Shown: piece by piece, positions 1-5,919 of the stretch
Numbering within the stretch: position 1 is the stretch's first letter
Layout: each line of letters begins with the position of its first letter
Source of the DNA: Bacillota bacterium
Lineage (GTDB): Bacteria > Bacillota > Clostridia > Oscillospirales > Oscillospiraceae
NCBI GenBank assembly: GCA_029268085.1
Contig: JAJUHD010000077.1
Coordinates: 1 to 10,993, forward strand
Length of the DNA: 10,993 nucleotides
Direction: 5' to 3'
Made by a program: the position numbers and the translations under genes
Notes under the pieces: model-generated
What the model saw: only the letters and a program-made list of their open reading frames with translations
Databases searched by the model: none
Told to the model about the DNA's origin: nothing

Positions 1-192
1 GAGATGAATAAAATTGTTTCGGATGTGCTGTCGCAGAACTTCAGGGGCAATCAGGTAATGATGTTCCAGAGTAAAAAAGTGAAATTTTCCTTCGACAAAC
101 CCGTCAAGTGGACGCGGGACGGGGAGGCCGGCGGCGCCCATCAGGAGGTCGTGCTGGAAAACATGCACTCGGCGATCAGCTTTTTGGCTTGA
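1..192 (+). CDS. Diacylglycerol kinase family lipid kinase, C-terminal end (partial)
   Basis: Only the last 63 codons are present; the reading frame is already open at base 1 and ends at a TGA at 190-192. The visible tail contains KWTRDGEAGG followed by a run ending SAISFLA. This matches the conserved C-terminal beta-domain of the DgkB/YegS/BmrU lipid kinase family, where a W-T-x-D-G-E-x-G-G motif lies about 20-30 residues before the end. Family members phosphorylate diacylglycerol or related lipids at the inner membrane face. The catalytic N-terminal half lies outside the window, so substrate cannot be judged. The gene is upstream of, and apparently not co-transcribed with, the aromatic operon, since about 350 bases with their own promoter-like and attenuator elements intervene. 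Family assignment is fairly secure; specificity is unknown. Confidence 0.75.
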   Translation, partial: EMNKIVSDVLSQNFRGNQVMMFQSKKVKFSFDKPVKWTRDGEAGGAHQEVVLENMHSAISFLA

Positions 193-204
193 ATCAATTA
201 AAAT

Positions 205-233
205 AAGACGTACCCTACAAACCTATACGTCTT
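205..233. repeat. Inverted repeat after the lipid kinase gene
   Basis: AAGACGTA (205-212) and TACGTCTT (226-233) are perfect 8-base complements separated by 13 bases. They start 13 bases after the lipid kinase stop codon. A stem-loop here could stabilise or end the upstream transcript, but no run of T follows it (GCACATAT), so a classical Rho-independent terminator is not supported. Apart from this and T-rich stretches at 267-294, I see nothing recognisable between 193 and 297. Confidence 0.35.
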
Positions 234-297
234 GCACATATTTCGCGCCGCCGCTCCCCGTAAGTTTGTTTTTTCCCACACTTCCCTTTTTTTACGC

Positions 298-326
298 TTT
301 ATGTTACTCTGAAAAAAACATATAAT
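298..326 (+). promoter_or_regulatory. Probable sigma-A-type promoter of the aromatic operon leader
   Basis: A perfect -10 box TATAAT lies at 321-326, with a weak -35 candidate TTTATG at 298-303 (3 of 6 consensus bases) 17 bases upstream. The predicted start of transcription is near 332-334. That puts the leader-peptide AUG about 15 bases from the 5' end, with AAGAGG (333-338) as its ribosome-binding site. The -35 is poor, so the call rests mainly on the exact -10 and its position immediately before the leader ORF. Confidence 0.6.
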
Positions 327-347
327 GAGATTAAGAGGATACGGAGC

Positions 348-461
348 ATGCCGAACACAATTCGCACAGCTGAATACCGTTTTTTTAGCTTTACCTATTA
401 TTTTTTTGGTAAGGCTTATTTCGGTTTGGCTAAAAACGTGCGATATGCGATGATGGCTTGA
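348..461 (+). CDS. Phe/Tyr-rich leader peptide of the aromatic operon
   Basis: This 37-codon ORF starts at ATG 348 with AAGAGG 9 bases upstream and ends at TGA 459-461. Residues 9-21 read EYRFFSFTYYFFG and residues 24-25 are YF, so 10 of the 16 residues from 10 to 25 are Phe or Tyr. In all there are 6 Phe, 5 Tyr and no Trp. A perfect terminator hairpin follows 19 bases after the stop, before aroF. This is the architecture of a ribosome-mediated attenuator as known for E. coli pheA (PheL): the ribosome stalls when charged tRNA-Phe or tRNA-Tyr is scarce, and the downstream RNA refolds to let transcription continue. The downstream genes make Phe and Tyr, which agrees. That the peptide is translated and regulatory is inference from sequence layout. 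The peptide itself probably has no enzymatic role. Confidence 0.82.
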   Translation: MPNTIRTAEYRFFSFTYYFFGKAYFGLAKNVRYAMMA

Positions 462-490
462 GTTCCAAATTCATTGTATAATAGCCCGCA
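378..490 (+). promoter_or_regulatory. Candidate alternative RNA pairings of the attenuator
   Basis: Two mutually relevant pairings can be drawn. First, CG-TTTTTTT-AGC (378-389) can pair with GCTAAAAACG (429-438), giving about 10 pairs with two bulged T; this hairpin encloses most of the Phe/Tyr codons. Second, TGCG (446-449) and GGCT (455-458), separated by a 5-base bulge, can pair with CGCA (487-490) and AGCC (483-486), which belong to the 5' arm of the terminator. A ribosome stalled in codons 12-25 would leave 446-458 free to form this antiterminator, while one reaching the stop at 459 would cover it. The second pairing is weak, so the exact switch is uncertain. Confidence 0.4.
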
Positions 491-520
491 GCCGAACCGG
501 CTGCGGGCTATTTGTATTTT
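481..520 (+). terminator. Rho-independent attenuator terminator before aroF
   Basis: ATAGCCCGCAGCCG (481-494) pairs perfectly over 14 bases with CGGCTGCGGGCTAT (498-511) across a 3-base AAC loop. TTGTATTTT (512-520) follows. It lies between the leader-peptide stop (461) and the aroF start (549), so it can only affect transcription of the aromatic operon from an upstream promoter. That makes it an attenuator rather than an end-of-gene terminator, although it could also stop read-through from the lipid kinase gene. Confidence 0.88.
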
Positions 521-548
521 GGAATAAGCTTGGAAGGGACGAATACGC

Positions 549-1568
549 ATGATTATAATACTGAAAGAAAACCCGAATAAAAGTCAGCTCGCAAGCCTGA
601 TAGCGTGGCTTCGGGACAAGGGGATACAAGTACACATCTCAGAGGGCACTTCGCGTATTATTCTCGGGCTCGTGGGGGACACATCCGCTCTTGACATCGA
701 CCTGCTCTCCGCCCTTGATATCGTAGACAGCGTAAAGCGTGTGCAGGAGCCTTACAAAAACGCGAACCGAAAGTTCCACCCCAACGACACCGTTATTCCG
801 GTCGGCAACACTCAGATCGGCGGCGGTACGCTTACGCTTATGGCTGGTCCCTGTTCTGTCGAGAATGAGGAGCAGATCATTGCCGTTGCAAAGGCTGTCA
901 AGGCAGCCGGGGCTACGCTGCTGCGCGGCGGCGCGTTTAAACCCAGAACCTCGCCATATTCCTTTCAGGGCCTCGGCGAAGACGGTCTCCGCCTTCTTTT
1001 GCTTGCGAAAAAAGAGACAGGGCTTCCGATCGTCACCGAAATCATGGATGTTTCGCAGCTTCCTTTGTTCGACGATGTGGACATTATTCAGGTGGGAACA
1101 CGGAATATGCAGAATTATAATCTTTTAAAGGTTCTTGGCGAGCAGGAAAAACCGGTAATGATAAAGCGCGGCATGTCCTCCACCTACGAGGAGTGGCTCA
1201 TGAGCGCCGAATATGTTATGGCAGGAGGCAACCGAAACGTCATTCTCTGCGAACGCGGCATCCGGACCTTTGAGACGTACACCCGCAATACCCTTGATCT
1301 GTCGGCCATACCGGTACTCCGCCGACTGACTCATCTTCCGATCATCGTTGACCCAAGCCACGCCGCCGGGGACGCTTCGCTCGTGGCGCCGCTCGCGTCC
1401 GCCGCCGTGGCCGGAGGAGCCGACGGGCTGCTGGTCGAGGTTCACAACGACCCAGAGCACGCCCTCAGCGACGGCAAGCAATCGCTGCGCCCCGAGGCCT
1501 TCGGCAGACTGGCTAAAAATCTTATATCTTTGCACCAATTCATGAAGACCTTGGAGGAGCGGACATGA
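549..1568 (+). CDS. aroF: 3-deoxy-7-phosphoheptulonate (DAHP) synthase, type I-beta with regulatory domain
   Basis: Catalyses the first committed step of the shikimate pathway, condensing phosphoenolpyruvate with erythrose-4-phosphate in the cytoplasm. At 339 residues it has the length of the Thermotoga-type enzyme. Residues 1 to about 70 form a ferredoxin-like regulatory (FLR) domain, which in this family mediates feedback inhibition by Tyr and/or Phe; the TIM barrel follows. Visible motifs are GPCSVE (100-105), KPRTSPYSFQG (131-141), DPSHAAG (268-274) and LLVEVHNDP (294-302). The expected metal ligands are C102, H271, E297 and D308. The start at ATG 549 has GGAAGGGA at 532-539. It is the first gene of the operon behind the Phe/Tyr attenuator, and tyrA overlaps its end by four bases. 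Some databases use aroG or aroA for this enzyme; the function is not in doubt. Confidence 0.95.
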   Translation: MIIILKENPNKSQLASLIAWLRDKGIQVHISEGTSRIILGLVGDTSALDIDLLSALDIVDSVKRVQEPYKNANRKFHPNDTVIPVGNTQIGGGTLTLMAGPCSVENEEQIIAVAKAVKAAGATLLRGGAFKPRTSPYSFQGLGEDGLRLLLLAKKETGLPIVTEIMDVSQLPLFDDVDIIQVGTRNMQNYNLLKVLGEQEKPVMIKRGMSSTYEEWLMSAEYVMAGGNRNVILCERGIRTFETYTRNTLDLSAIPVLRRLTHLPIIVDPSHAAGDASLVAPLASAAVAGGADGLLVEVHNDPEHALSDGKQSLRPEAFGRLAKNLISLHQFMKTLEERT

Positions 1569-2401
1569 AAATCGGCATCATCGGTCTTGGCCTAATCGGA
1601 GGCTCGCTGGCAAAAAGCATAAAGGCCCGAACCCAGCATACCGTCGCCGCTGCGGATCTTGACACTGAAACCATGATGTTTGCAAGGCTCTCCGGTGCTA
1701 TCGACGAAGCTTTGACGGATGAAAATCTCGGCAGCTGCGACCTTATTCTTGTCGCCGTGAGGCCGCAGGCCGCAATAGATTGGGTTACAGCGCACGGGGC
1801 GCAGATATCCCGCCATGCGATACTTGTCGATATGTGCGGCGTAAAACGTACGGTCTGCGCCAAGCTCGCTCCTCTGGCCGAACATTTTGGGTTCTCATAT
1901 ATAGGCGGGCACCCCATGGCAGGCAAGGAGCGGGGCGGCTTTGTCAATTCCACTGATGATCTTTTTGTCGGAGCTCCTATGATTTTGACGCCGGATGAAA
2001 AGACCGATATGCAGATGCTGGAAAAGCTCAAGGCTTTCTTCATAGATTTGGGCTTTTCAGGGCTGACCTTCACCACTCCCGACGAGCATGACAGGATAAT
2101 CTCCTATACCTCCCAGCTCGCGCATGTGGCCTCCAGCGCCTATATAAGATCGCCGGACGCCCAGCGTCGGCGGGGCTTTTCAGCCGGAAGCTTTCAGGAC
2201 ATGACCCGCGTAGCGCGGCTGGATGAGGATATGTGGACGGAGCTGATGATGGATAACTCCGACTATCTGGCCGATCAGCTCGGCATTCTGATAAATCATT
2301 TGAAAGAGTATCTGGAAGCCCTTCAAACAGGCGACGCGGCAAGGCTCTGTGCGCTGCTGAAAGACGGACGTGAGAAGAAGACCGGCGCAGGTGGGAATTG
2401 A
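1565..2401 (+). CDS. tyrA: Prephenate dehydrogenase
   Basis: Oxidises and decarboxylates prephenate to 4-hydroxyphenylpyruvate, the Tyr precursor. The protein has 278 residues. An N-terminal Rossmann fold shows GLGLIGGS (7-14). The substrate-site motif GGHPMAGKERGG (114-125) follows, with the conserved His at 116. The helical C-terminal dimerisation domain includes DEHDRIISYTSQLAH (173-187) and SFQDMTRVA (209-217), whose Arg is the likely substrate-binding residue. It ends near residue 278 and therefore lacks the C-terminal ACT domain of the roughly 370-residue Bacillus TyrA, so any Tyr feedback must act otherwise. The start codon overlaps the aroF stop (ATGA at 1565-1568), with GGAGG at 1553-1557 inside aroF, suggesting translational coupling. 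Use of arogenate instead of prephenate cannot be excluded from sequence. Confidence 0.93.
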   Translation: MKIGIIGLGLIGGSLAKSIKARTQHTVAAADLDTETMMFARLSGAIDEALTDENLGSCDLILVAVRPQAAIDWVTAHGAQISRHAILVDMCGVKRTVCAKLAPLAEHFGFSYIGGHPMAGKERGGFVNSTDDLFVGAPMILTPDEKTDMQMLEKLKAFFIDLGFSGLTFTTPDEHDRIISYTSQLAHVASSAYIRSPDAQRRRGFSAGSFQDMTRVARLDEDMWTELMMDNSDYLADQLGILINHLKEYLEALQTGDAARLCALLKDGREKKTGAGGN

Positions 2402-2402
2402 C

Positions 2403-3467
2403 ATGGAAATTAAAACTGTCCGCATCAATGCGGGAAAAGGCTATAATGTTTTTATCGGCAGCGGTCTCCTCGGCTCCTGCGGCGCAATTATCGGAAGAAC
2501 CATCGGTCCATGCCGCGCTGCGGTTATAACCGACTCGACCGTAGAAAAGCTCTTTCTTGACACGGTAACGAAAAGCCTCGAAAGCGCAGGCTTTGCCGTA
2601 AGCGCATTTTCATTTACCTCAGGCGAGCGGTCAAAAACGATATCGACGCTCTCCGATATCCTTGAATTTCTGGCCGAGAGCCGCCTGACCCGCGCCGACT
2701 GCGTAATAGCGCTTGGCGGGGGCGTCACAGGCGACATGGCTGGCTTCGCCGCCGGATGCTATCTTCGCGGCATTAGTTATGTGCAGATACCCACAACGTT
2801 TTTAGCCGCAGCTGACTCCTCGGTCGGAGGCAAGACGGGAATCGACCTTAAAGCGGGAAAAAATCTTGCCGGTCTGTTTATACAACCGGAGGCGGTAATC
2901 TGCGACACCGACTGTTTTATGCTTCTTCCTGACAGCATTTTTGCCGACGGTGCCGCCGAGGCGATTAAGACCGGCGTGCTTTTCAGCGAGGCGCTGTTTT
3001 CCGCCTTTGAAAGCGGAGATGCAAAAGCTTGTCTGCCGGACATCATCGCAGCCTGCGTTGCCTTCAAGGGCAGGATTGTGGAGGCCGATGAGTTTGAGTC
3101 CGGCCAAAGGAAATTGCTGAACCTTGGCCACACGGTCGGTCACGCCATTGAAAAATGCAGCGCTTATACTATCCCGCACGGTCATGCCGTCGCAGCCGGA
3201 ATGTCCGTCATAGCCCGCTCAGCCGACAGGCTCGGCCTTAGCGATACTCCCTGTTCTTTGCGTATCGAAAAAACTCTCATCCGGAACAGGCTGCCGGTGA
3301 GCGCAGATTTTTCCGCCGAAGAGCTCACCGCCGCGGCGCTTTCCGACAAGAAATGTTTCGGGGACGATATAAGCCTCGTCATTCCCCGGCGCATCGGAGA
3401 GTGTTACCTGAAAAAAATCCCGGTCACGGAGCTTTGCGCCGTTATCCGGGCCGGTTTGGAGAGATGA
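2403..3467 (+). CDS. aroB: 3-dehydroquinate synthase
   Basis: Second shikimate step: cyclises DAHP to 3-dehydroquinate using NAD and a divalent metal. The protein has 354 residues, normal for bacterial AroB. Motifs are GGGVTGDMAGF (105-115), the NAD-binding IPTTFLAAADSSVGGKTGID (129-148), AAEAIKTGVL (184-193), NLGHTVGHAIE (240-250) and PHGHA (258-262). The predicted Zn ligands are E186, H243 and H259. A late DKK motif (315-317) is also present. I chose ATG 2403, one base after the tyrA stop, with GGTGGG at 2390-2395. A longer frame opening with GTG at 2370 would add 11 residues overlapping tyrA and lacks family support. The usual LAQVDSSVGGK is LAAADSSVGGK here, a mild variation. Confidence 0.95.
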   Translation: MEIKTVRINAGKGYNVFIGSGLLGSCGAIIGRTIGPCRAAVITDSTVEKLFLDTVTKSLESAGFAVSAFSFTSGERSKTISTLSDILEFLAESRLTRADCVIALGGGVTGDMAGFAAGCYLRGISYVQIPTTFLAAADSSVGGKTGIDLKAGKNLAGLFIQPEAVICDTDCFMLLPDSIFADGAAEAIKTGVLFSEALFSAFESGDAKACLPDIIAACVAFKGRIVEADEFESGQRKLLNLGHTVGHAIEKCSAYTIPHGHAVAAGMSVIARSADRLGLSDTPCSLRIEKTLIRNRLPVSADFSAEELTAAALSDKKCFGDDISLVIPRRIGECYLKKIPVTELCAVIRAGLER

Positions 3468-3469
3468 AT

Positions 3470-4723
3470 ATGAACCTTGCCGTCATCCCGTCGCAGCTTA
3501 CGGGCAGTATCGCCTCAATACCTTCGAAATCAACCGCGCACCGCCTTCTTATCTGCTCCGCCTTGTCAGACAAGCCAGTCACGCTTGCTCTCCCCTCTTC
3601 ATCCGAGGACATTGACGCAACAATCGGCTGCCTTCGGGCGCTGGGCGCGGAAATCGTCAGGGATGCAGAAACCGTTACTGTAACGCCGGTCAAGGATGTC
3701 CCTCCCAATCCCCTTTTGGACTGCCGCGAGAGCGGCTCAACGCTGCGGTTCCTGCTGCCTGCGGCGGCGTCGGTTTGTGAGCATGTTCGGTTCACCGGCC
3801 GCGGGCGCCTGCCTGAAAGACCGATAGGCGAACTGGTGGATGTTATTAAACTTCACGGTGTGACTTTAAGCGCGAACCGTCTGCCTTTTGAAACAGACGG
3901 AAGACTCACAGGCGGGGAATTCGTACTTTCCGGCGACATCAGCTCACAGTATCTCTCAGGACTTCTTATGACCCTGCCGAGGCTGGGAGAAGACAGCAAT
4001 ATCCGCCTGACGACGAAACTGGTGTCTTCCGCATATGTTGACATCACGCTCTCGGTGCTTGAGCGTTTCGGCGTCCGCACGGAGCGCTCGGATAATTGGT
4101 ATTTTATTCCCGGCAATCAGGCTTTTGTCTCTCCGGGCCGGCTGACCGTGGACGGTGACTGGTCTAACGCCGCGTTTTTTCTGTCGGCAGGAGCAATAGG
4201 AGCTCCTGTGACGGTGACAGGCTTGAATCCGGACTCGCCCCAAGGCGACAAGGCCATCGTCGGGCTGCTGCGCCGCTTCGGAGCCGGCGTCCTTTCTGAT
4301 GGCGCCAGCGTAACAGTCGTTCCGGGCAGACTTTGCGGCTGTGAAATTGATTTGTGCGAGGTACCTGACCTTCTCCCCGCTCTTGCCGTTGTCGCTGCCT
4401 GCGCCGAAGGCGAGACACGTTTTGTAAACGGCTCACGCCTCCGCTACAAGGAGAGCGACAGGCTCTTATCGACCGTCTTGATGATACAGGCTCTCGGCGG
4501 TAAAGCGGAAAAGCATTCCGACGGACTGACGGTACGCGGATGCGCTCTTTCCGGCGGTACTGTAAAAAGCTTCAGCGATCACCGTATCGCCATGGCGGCC
4601 GCGATAGCCGGCATCAGATGTTCAGAAGCCGTTACGATCCTAGGCGCGGAAGCCGTAAATAAATCTCATCCGGCGTTCTTCAGCGATTACGCAAAACTTG
4701 GGGGGAAAACATATGTCCTATAA
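3470..4723 (+). CDS. aroA: 3-phosphoshikimate 1-carboxyvinyltransferase (EPSP synthase)
   Basis: Transfers the enolpyruvyl group of PEP to shikimate-3-phosphate, giving EPSP. The protein has 417 residues. Motifs are PSKSTAHR (18-25; Lys and Arg bind the phosphates), RESGSTLRF (86-94), GRGRLPERPIGEL (110-122), SSQYLSG (158-164), PDLLP (299-303, catalytic Asp), RLRYKESDR (323-331), SDHRIAMA (369-376) and NKSHPAFFSDY (397-407). The PEP-site loop is E-S-G-S-T rather than N-A-G-T-A as in E. coli; the key Gly is kept. ATG 3470 is preferred because GGAGAG (3458-3463) is well spaced from it. ATG 3464, overlapping the aroB stop, adds only Met-Asn and leaves almost no spacing. The end overlaps the next short ORF by 11 bases. 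Confidence 0.95.
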   Translation: MNLAVIPSQLTGSIASIPSKSTAHRLLICSALSDKPVTLALPSSSEDIDATIGCLRALGAEIVRDAETVTVTPVKDVPPNPLLDCRESGSTLRFLLPAAASVCEHVRFTGRGRLPERPIGELVDVIKLHGVTLSANRLPFETDGRLTGGEFVLSGDISSQYLSGLLMTLPRLGEDSNIRLTTKLVSSAYVDITLSVLERFGVRTERSDNWYFIPGNQAFVSPGRLTVDGDWSNAAFFLSAGAIGAPVTVTGLNPDSPQGDKAIVGLLRRFGAGVLSDGASVTVVPGRLCGCEIDLCEVPDLLPALAVVAACAEGETRFVNGSRLRYKESDRLLSTVLMIQALGGKAEKHSDGLTVRGCALSGGTVKSFSDHRIAMAAAIAGIRCSEAVTILGAEAVNKSHPAFFSDYAKLGGKTYVL

Positions 4724-4778
4724 ATTCGGAAAACCGCAGCCGGTGCTTCCTGATTTTTCACTTGAGGAGGGAATTTAG
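4713..4778 (+). pseudogene. aroC: 21-codon ORF, probable remnant of chorismate synthase gene
   Basis: The ORF begins at ATG 4713 with a purine-rich GGGGGGAAAA at 4700-4709, overlaps the aroA end by 11 bases and stops at TAG 4776-4778. Its start MSYKFGK resembles the N-terminus of bacterial chorismate synthase (often MSxxFGK followed by LFGESHG-type sequence). The following PQPVLPDFSLEEGI lacks the expected GESHG motif and matches nothing I recognise. Clostridial operons commonly place aroC exactly here, between aroA and pheA, and every other shikimate enzyme is present. I infer an internal deletion that kept the start and a stop. The pheA ribosome-binding site (4764-4771) lies inside this ORF, so its translation may now couple aroA to pheA. 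Alternatives are an assembly error or an unrelated short coupling ORF. Confidence 0.6.
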
Positions 4779-4780
4779 CC

Positions 4781-5917
4781 TTGGAAAAAGATGAAATAAG
4801 AAAACAGATCGACAAGGTCGATGACCGTATGCTGTCTCTTTTCCTGAAGCGTATGGAGCTGTCCGGCGAGATGGCCGCATATAAAAAAAGCCGCGGTCTG
4901 CCCGTAGCTGACAAGCAGAGAGAGCGTGAGATTCTGGCAAATATTTCTGAAAAATCGGGTGATATGGAGCCTTACGCCTACCATCTTTTTACGACCTTAT
5001 TCCAGCTTTCAAAAGCACGTCAGAACGATCTTTTATCCGGCAAGTCAAAGGTCCGGGCACAGATCGAGCAGGCCCTCGCCTCCGGCAAAGCGGTTTTTCC
5101 CCGAAGCGGTACGGTTGCCTGTCAGGGTATCGAGGGCGCAAACTCTCAGGCAGCCTGCGAAAAGCTGTTCACTCGCGGCAGCATCGTATATGTCAAAACC
5201 TTTGACGCGGTTTTCGACGCGGTGGAATCCGGTCTTTGCGCATATGGCGTTCTGCCCATTGAGAACAGTTCAAGCGGTTCTGTCCGCTCGATCTACAAGC
5301 TGCTGCAAAACCGGAACTTCTCAGTCGTGCGCAGCACGAGGCTTTGCATCCGTCATGAGCTTCTGAGCAAGCCCGGAACGTCGCTGGCGGATATTAAAGA
5401 AATCTATTCGCACGAACAGGCCATCAGCCAGTGCGGCAAATTCCTGTCTTCTCTCAAGGATGTCAAGGTAATCCCCTGCGGCAATACCGCTCTGGCGGCA
5501 AAGCTGGTGTCGGAGTCGGACGATCCTCAAACAGCTGCTCTGTCCTCCCATCAGTGCGCCGAGCTTTACGGTCTGTCCGTCCTCGCCGATAACGTTCAGG
5601 ACAGCGATAACAACTACACGCGGTTCATCTGCATCGCAAAGGAGCCGATGATATTCGACGGCGCAAACAGGCTCAGCATCATCTTCACCTGCGATAACAA
5701 GCCCGGAGCGCTTTACGAGATACTTTCCAAACCGGCGGTACTCGGCATCAACATGAGCAAGCTGGAAAGCTGCCCCGTTACAGGCCGCAACTTTGAATTT
5801 GTTTTCTTTATGGATCTGGACGCATCAGTGCTGGAGCCCGGCGTGATCCCAATGCTGGAGGATCTTGAACGCAGATGTGAATCATTTGTTTTTCTAGGAA
5901 ATTATGAGGAGGTCTGA
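4781..5917 (+). CDS. pheA: Bifunctional chorismate mutase-prephenate dehydratase
   Basis: Converts chorismate to prephenate and then to phenylpyruvate, the Phe precursor. It has 378 residues in three parts. An AroQ-type mutase spans about 1-85, with R7, R24, K35/K36, D44, R47 and E48 in the expected catalytic pattern. The prephenate dehydratase domain spans about 110-285, with GANSQAA (119-125), PIENSSSGSV (159-168) and NNYTRF (277-282, with the catalytic Thr). An ACT domain at about 297-373 shows PGALYEIL (308-315) and LESCP (328-332). The usual Phe-binding ESRP is ESCP here. Start is TTG 4781: GAGGAGGG at 4764-4771 is well spaced and there is no better in-frame ATG before the conserved mutase helix. 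Its mutase output also supplies TyrA, since no separate mutase is seen. Confidence 0.93.
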   Translation: MEKDEIRKQIDKVDDRMLSLFLKRMELSGEMAAYKKSRGLPVADKQREREILANISEKSGDMEPYAYHLFTTLFQLSKARQNDLLSGKSKVRAQIEQALASGKAVFPRSGTVACQGIEGANSQAACEKLFTRGSIVYVKTFDAVFDAVESGLCAYGVLPIENSSSGSVRSIYKLLQNRNFSVVRSTRLCIRHELLSKPGTSLADIKEIYSHEQAISQCGKFLSSLKDVKVIPCGNTALAAKLVSESDDPQTAALSSHQCAELYGLSVLADNVQDSDNNYTRFICIAKEPMIFDGANRLSIIFTCDNKPGALYEILSKPAVLGINMSKLESCPVTGRNFEFVFFMDLDASVLEPGVIPMLEDLERRCESFVFLGNYEEV

Positions 5918-5919
5918 AC

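Noticed and set aside
333..530. T-box riboswitch before aroF
   Set aside because: No T-box sequence of the GGGTGGNACCGCG type and no specifier-loop layout; the Phe/Tyr-rich ORF gives a better explanation.
1540..2076. 178-codon open frame on the minus strand
   Set aside because: Antisense to tyrA, low-complexity Ser/Pro-rich composition typical of shadow frames, no supporting start signal.
2370..2402. N-terminal extension of aroB
   Set aside because: The GTG start lies within tyrA and adds residues not expected in the family; ATG 2403 has a ribosome-binding site and gives the normal N-terminus.
3353..3469. N-terminal extension of aroA into aroB
   Set aside because: The extra residues are out-of-frame aroB sequence; EPSP synthase begins at the VIPSQLTGSI segment just after ATG 3470.
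4713..4778. Attenuator leader peptide for pheA
   Set aside because: It has only one Tyr and two Phe scattered among 21 codons and no terminator hairpin follows before pheA.
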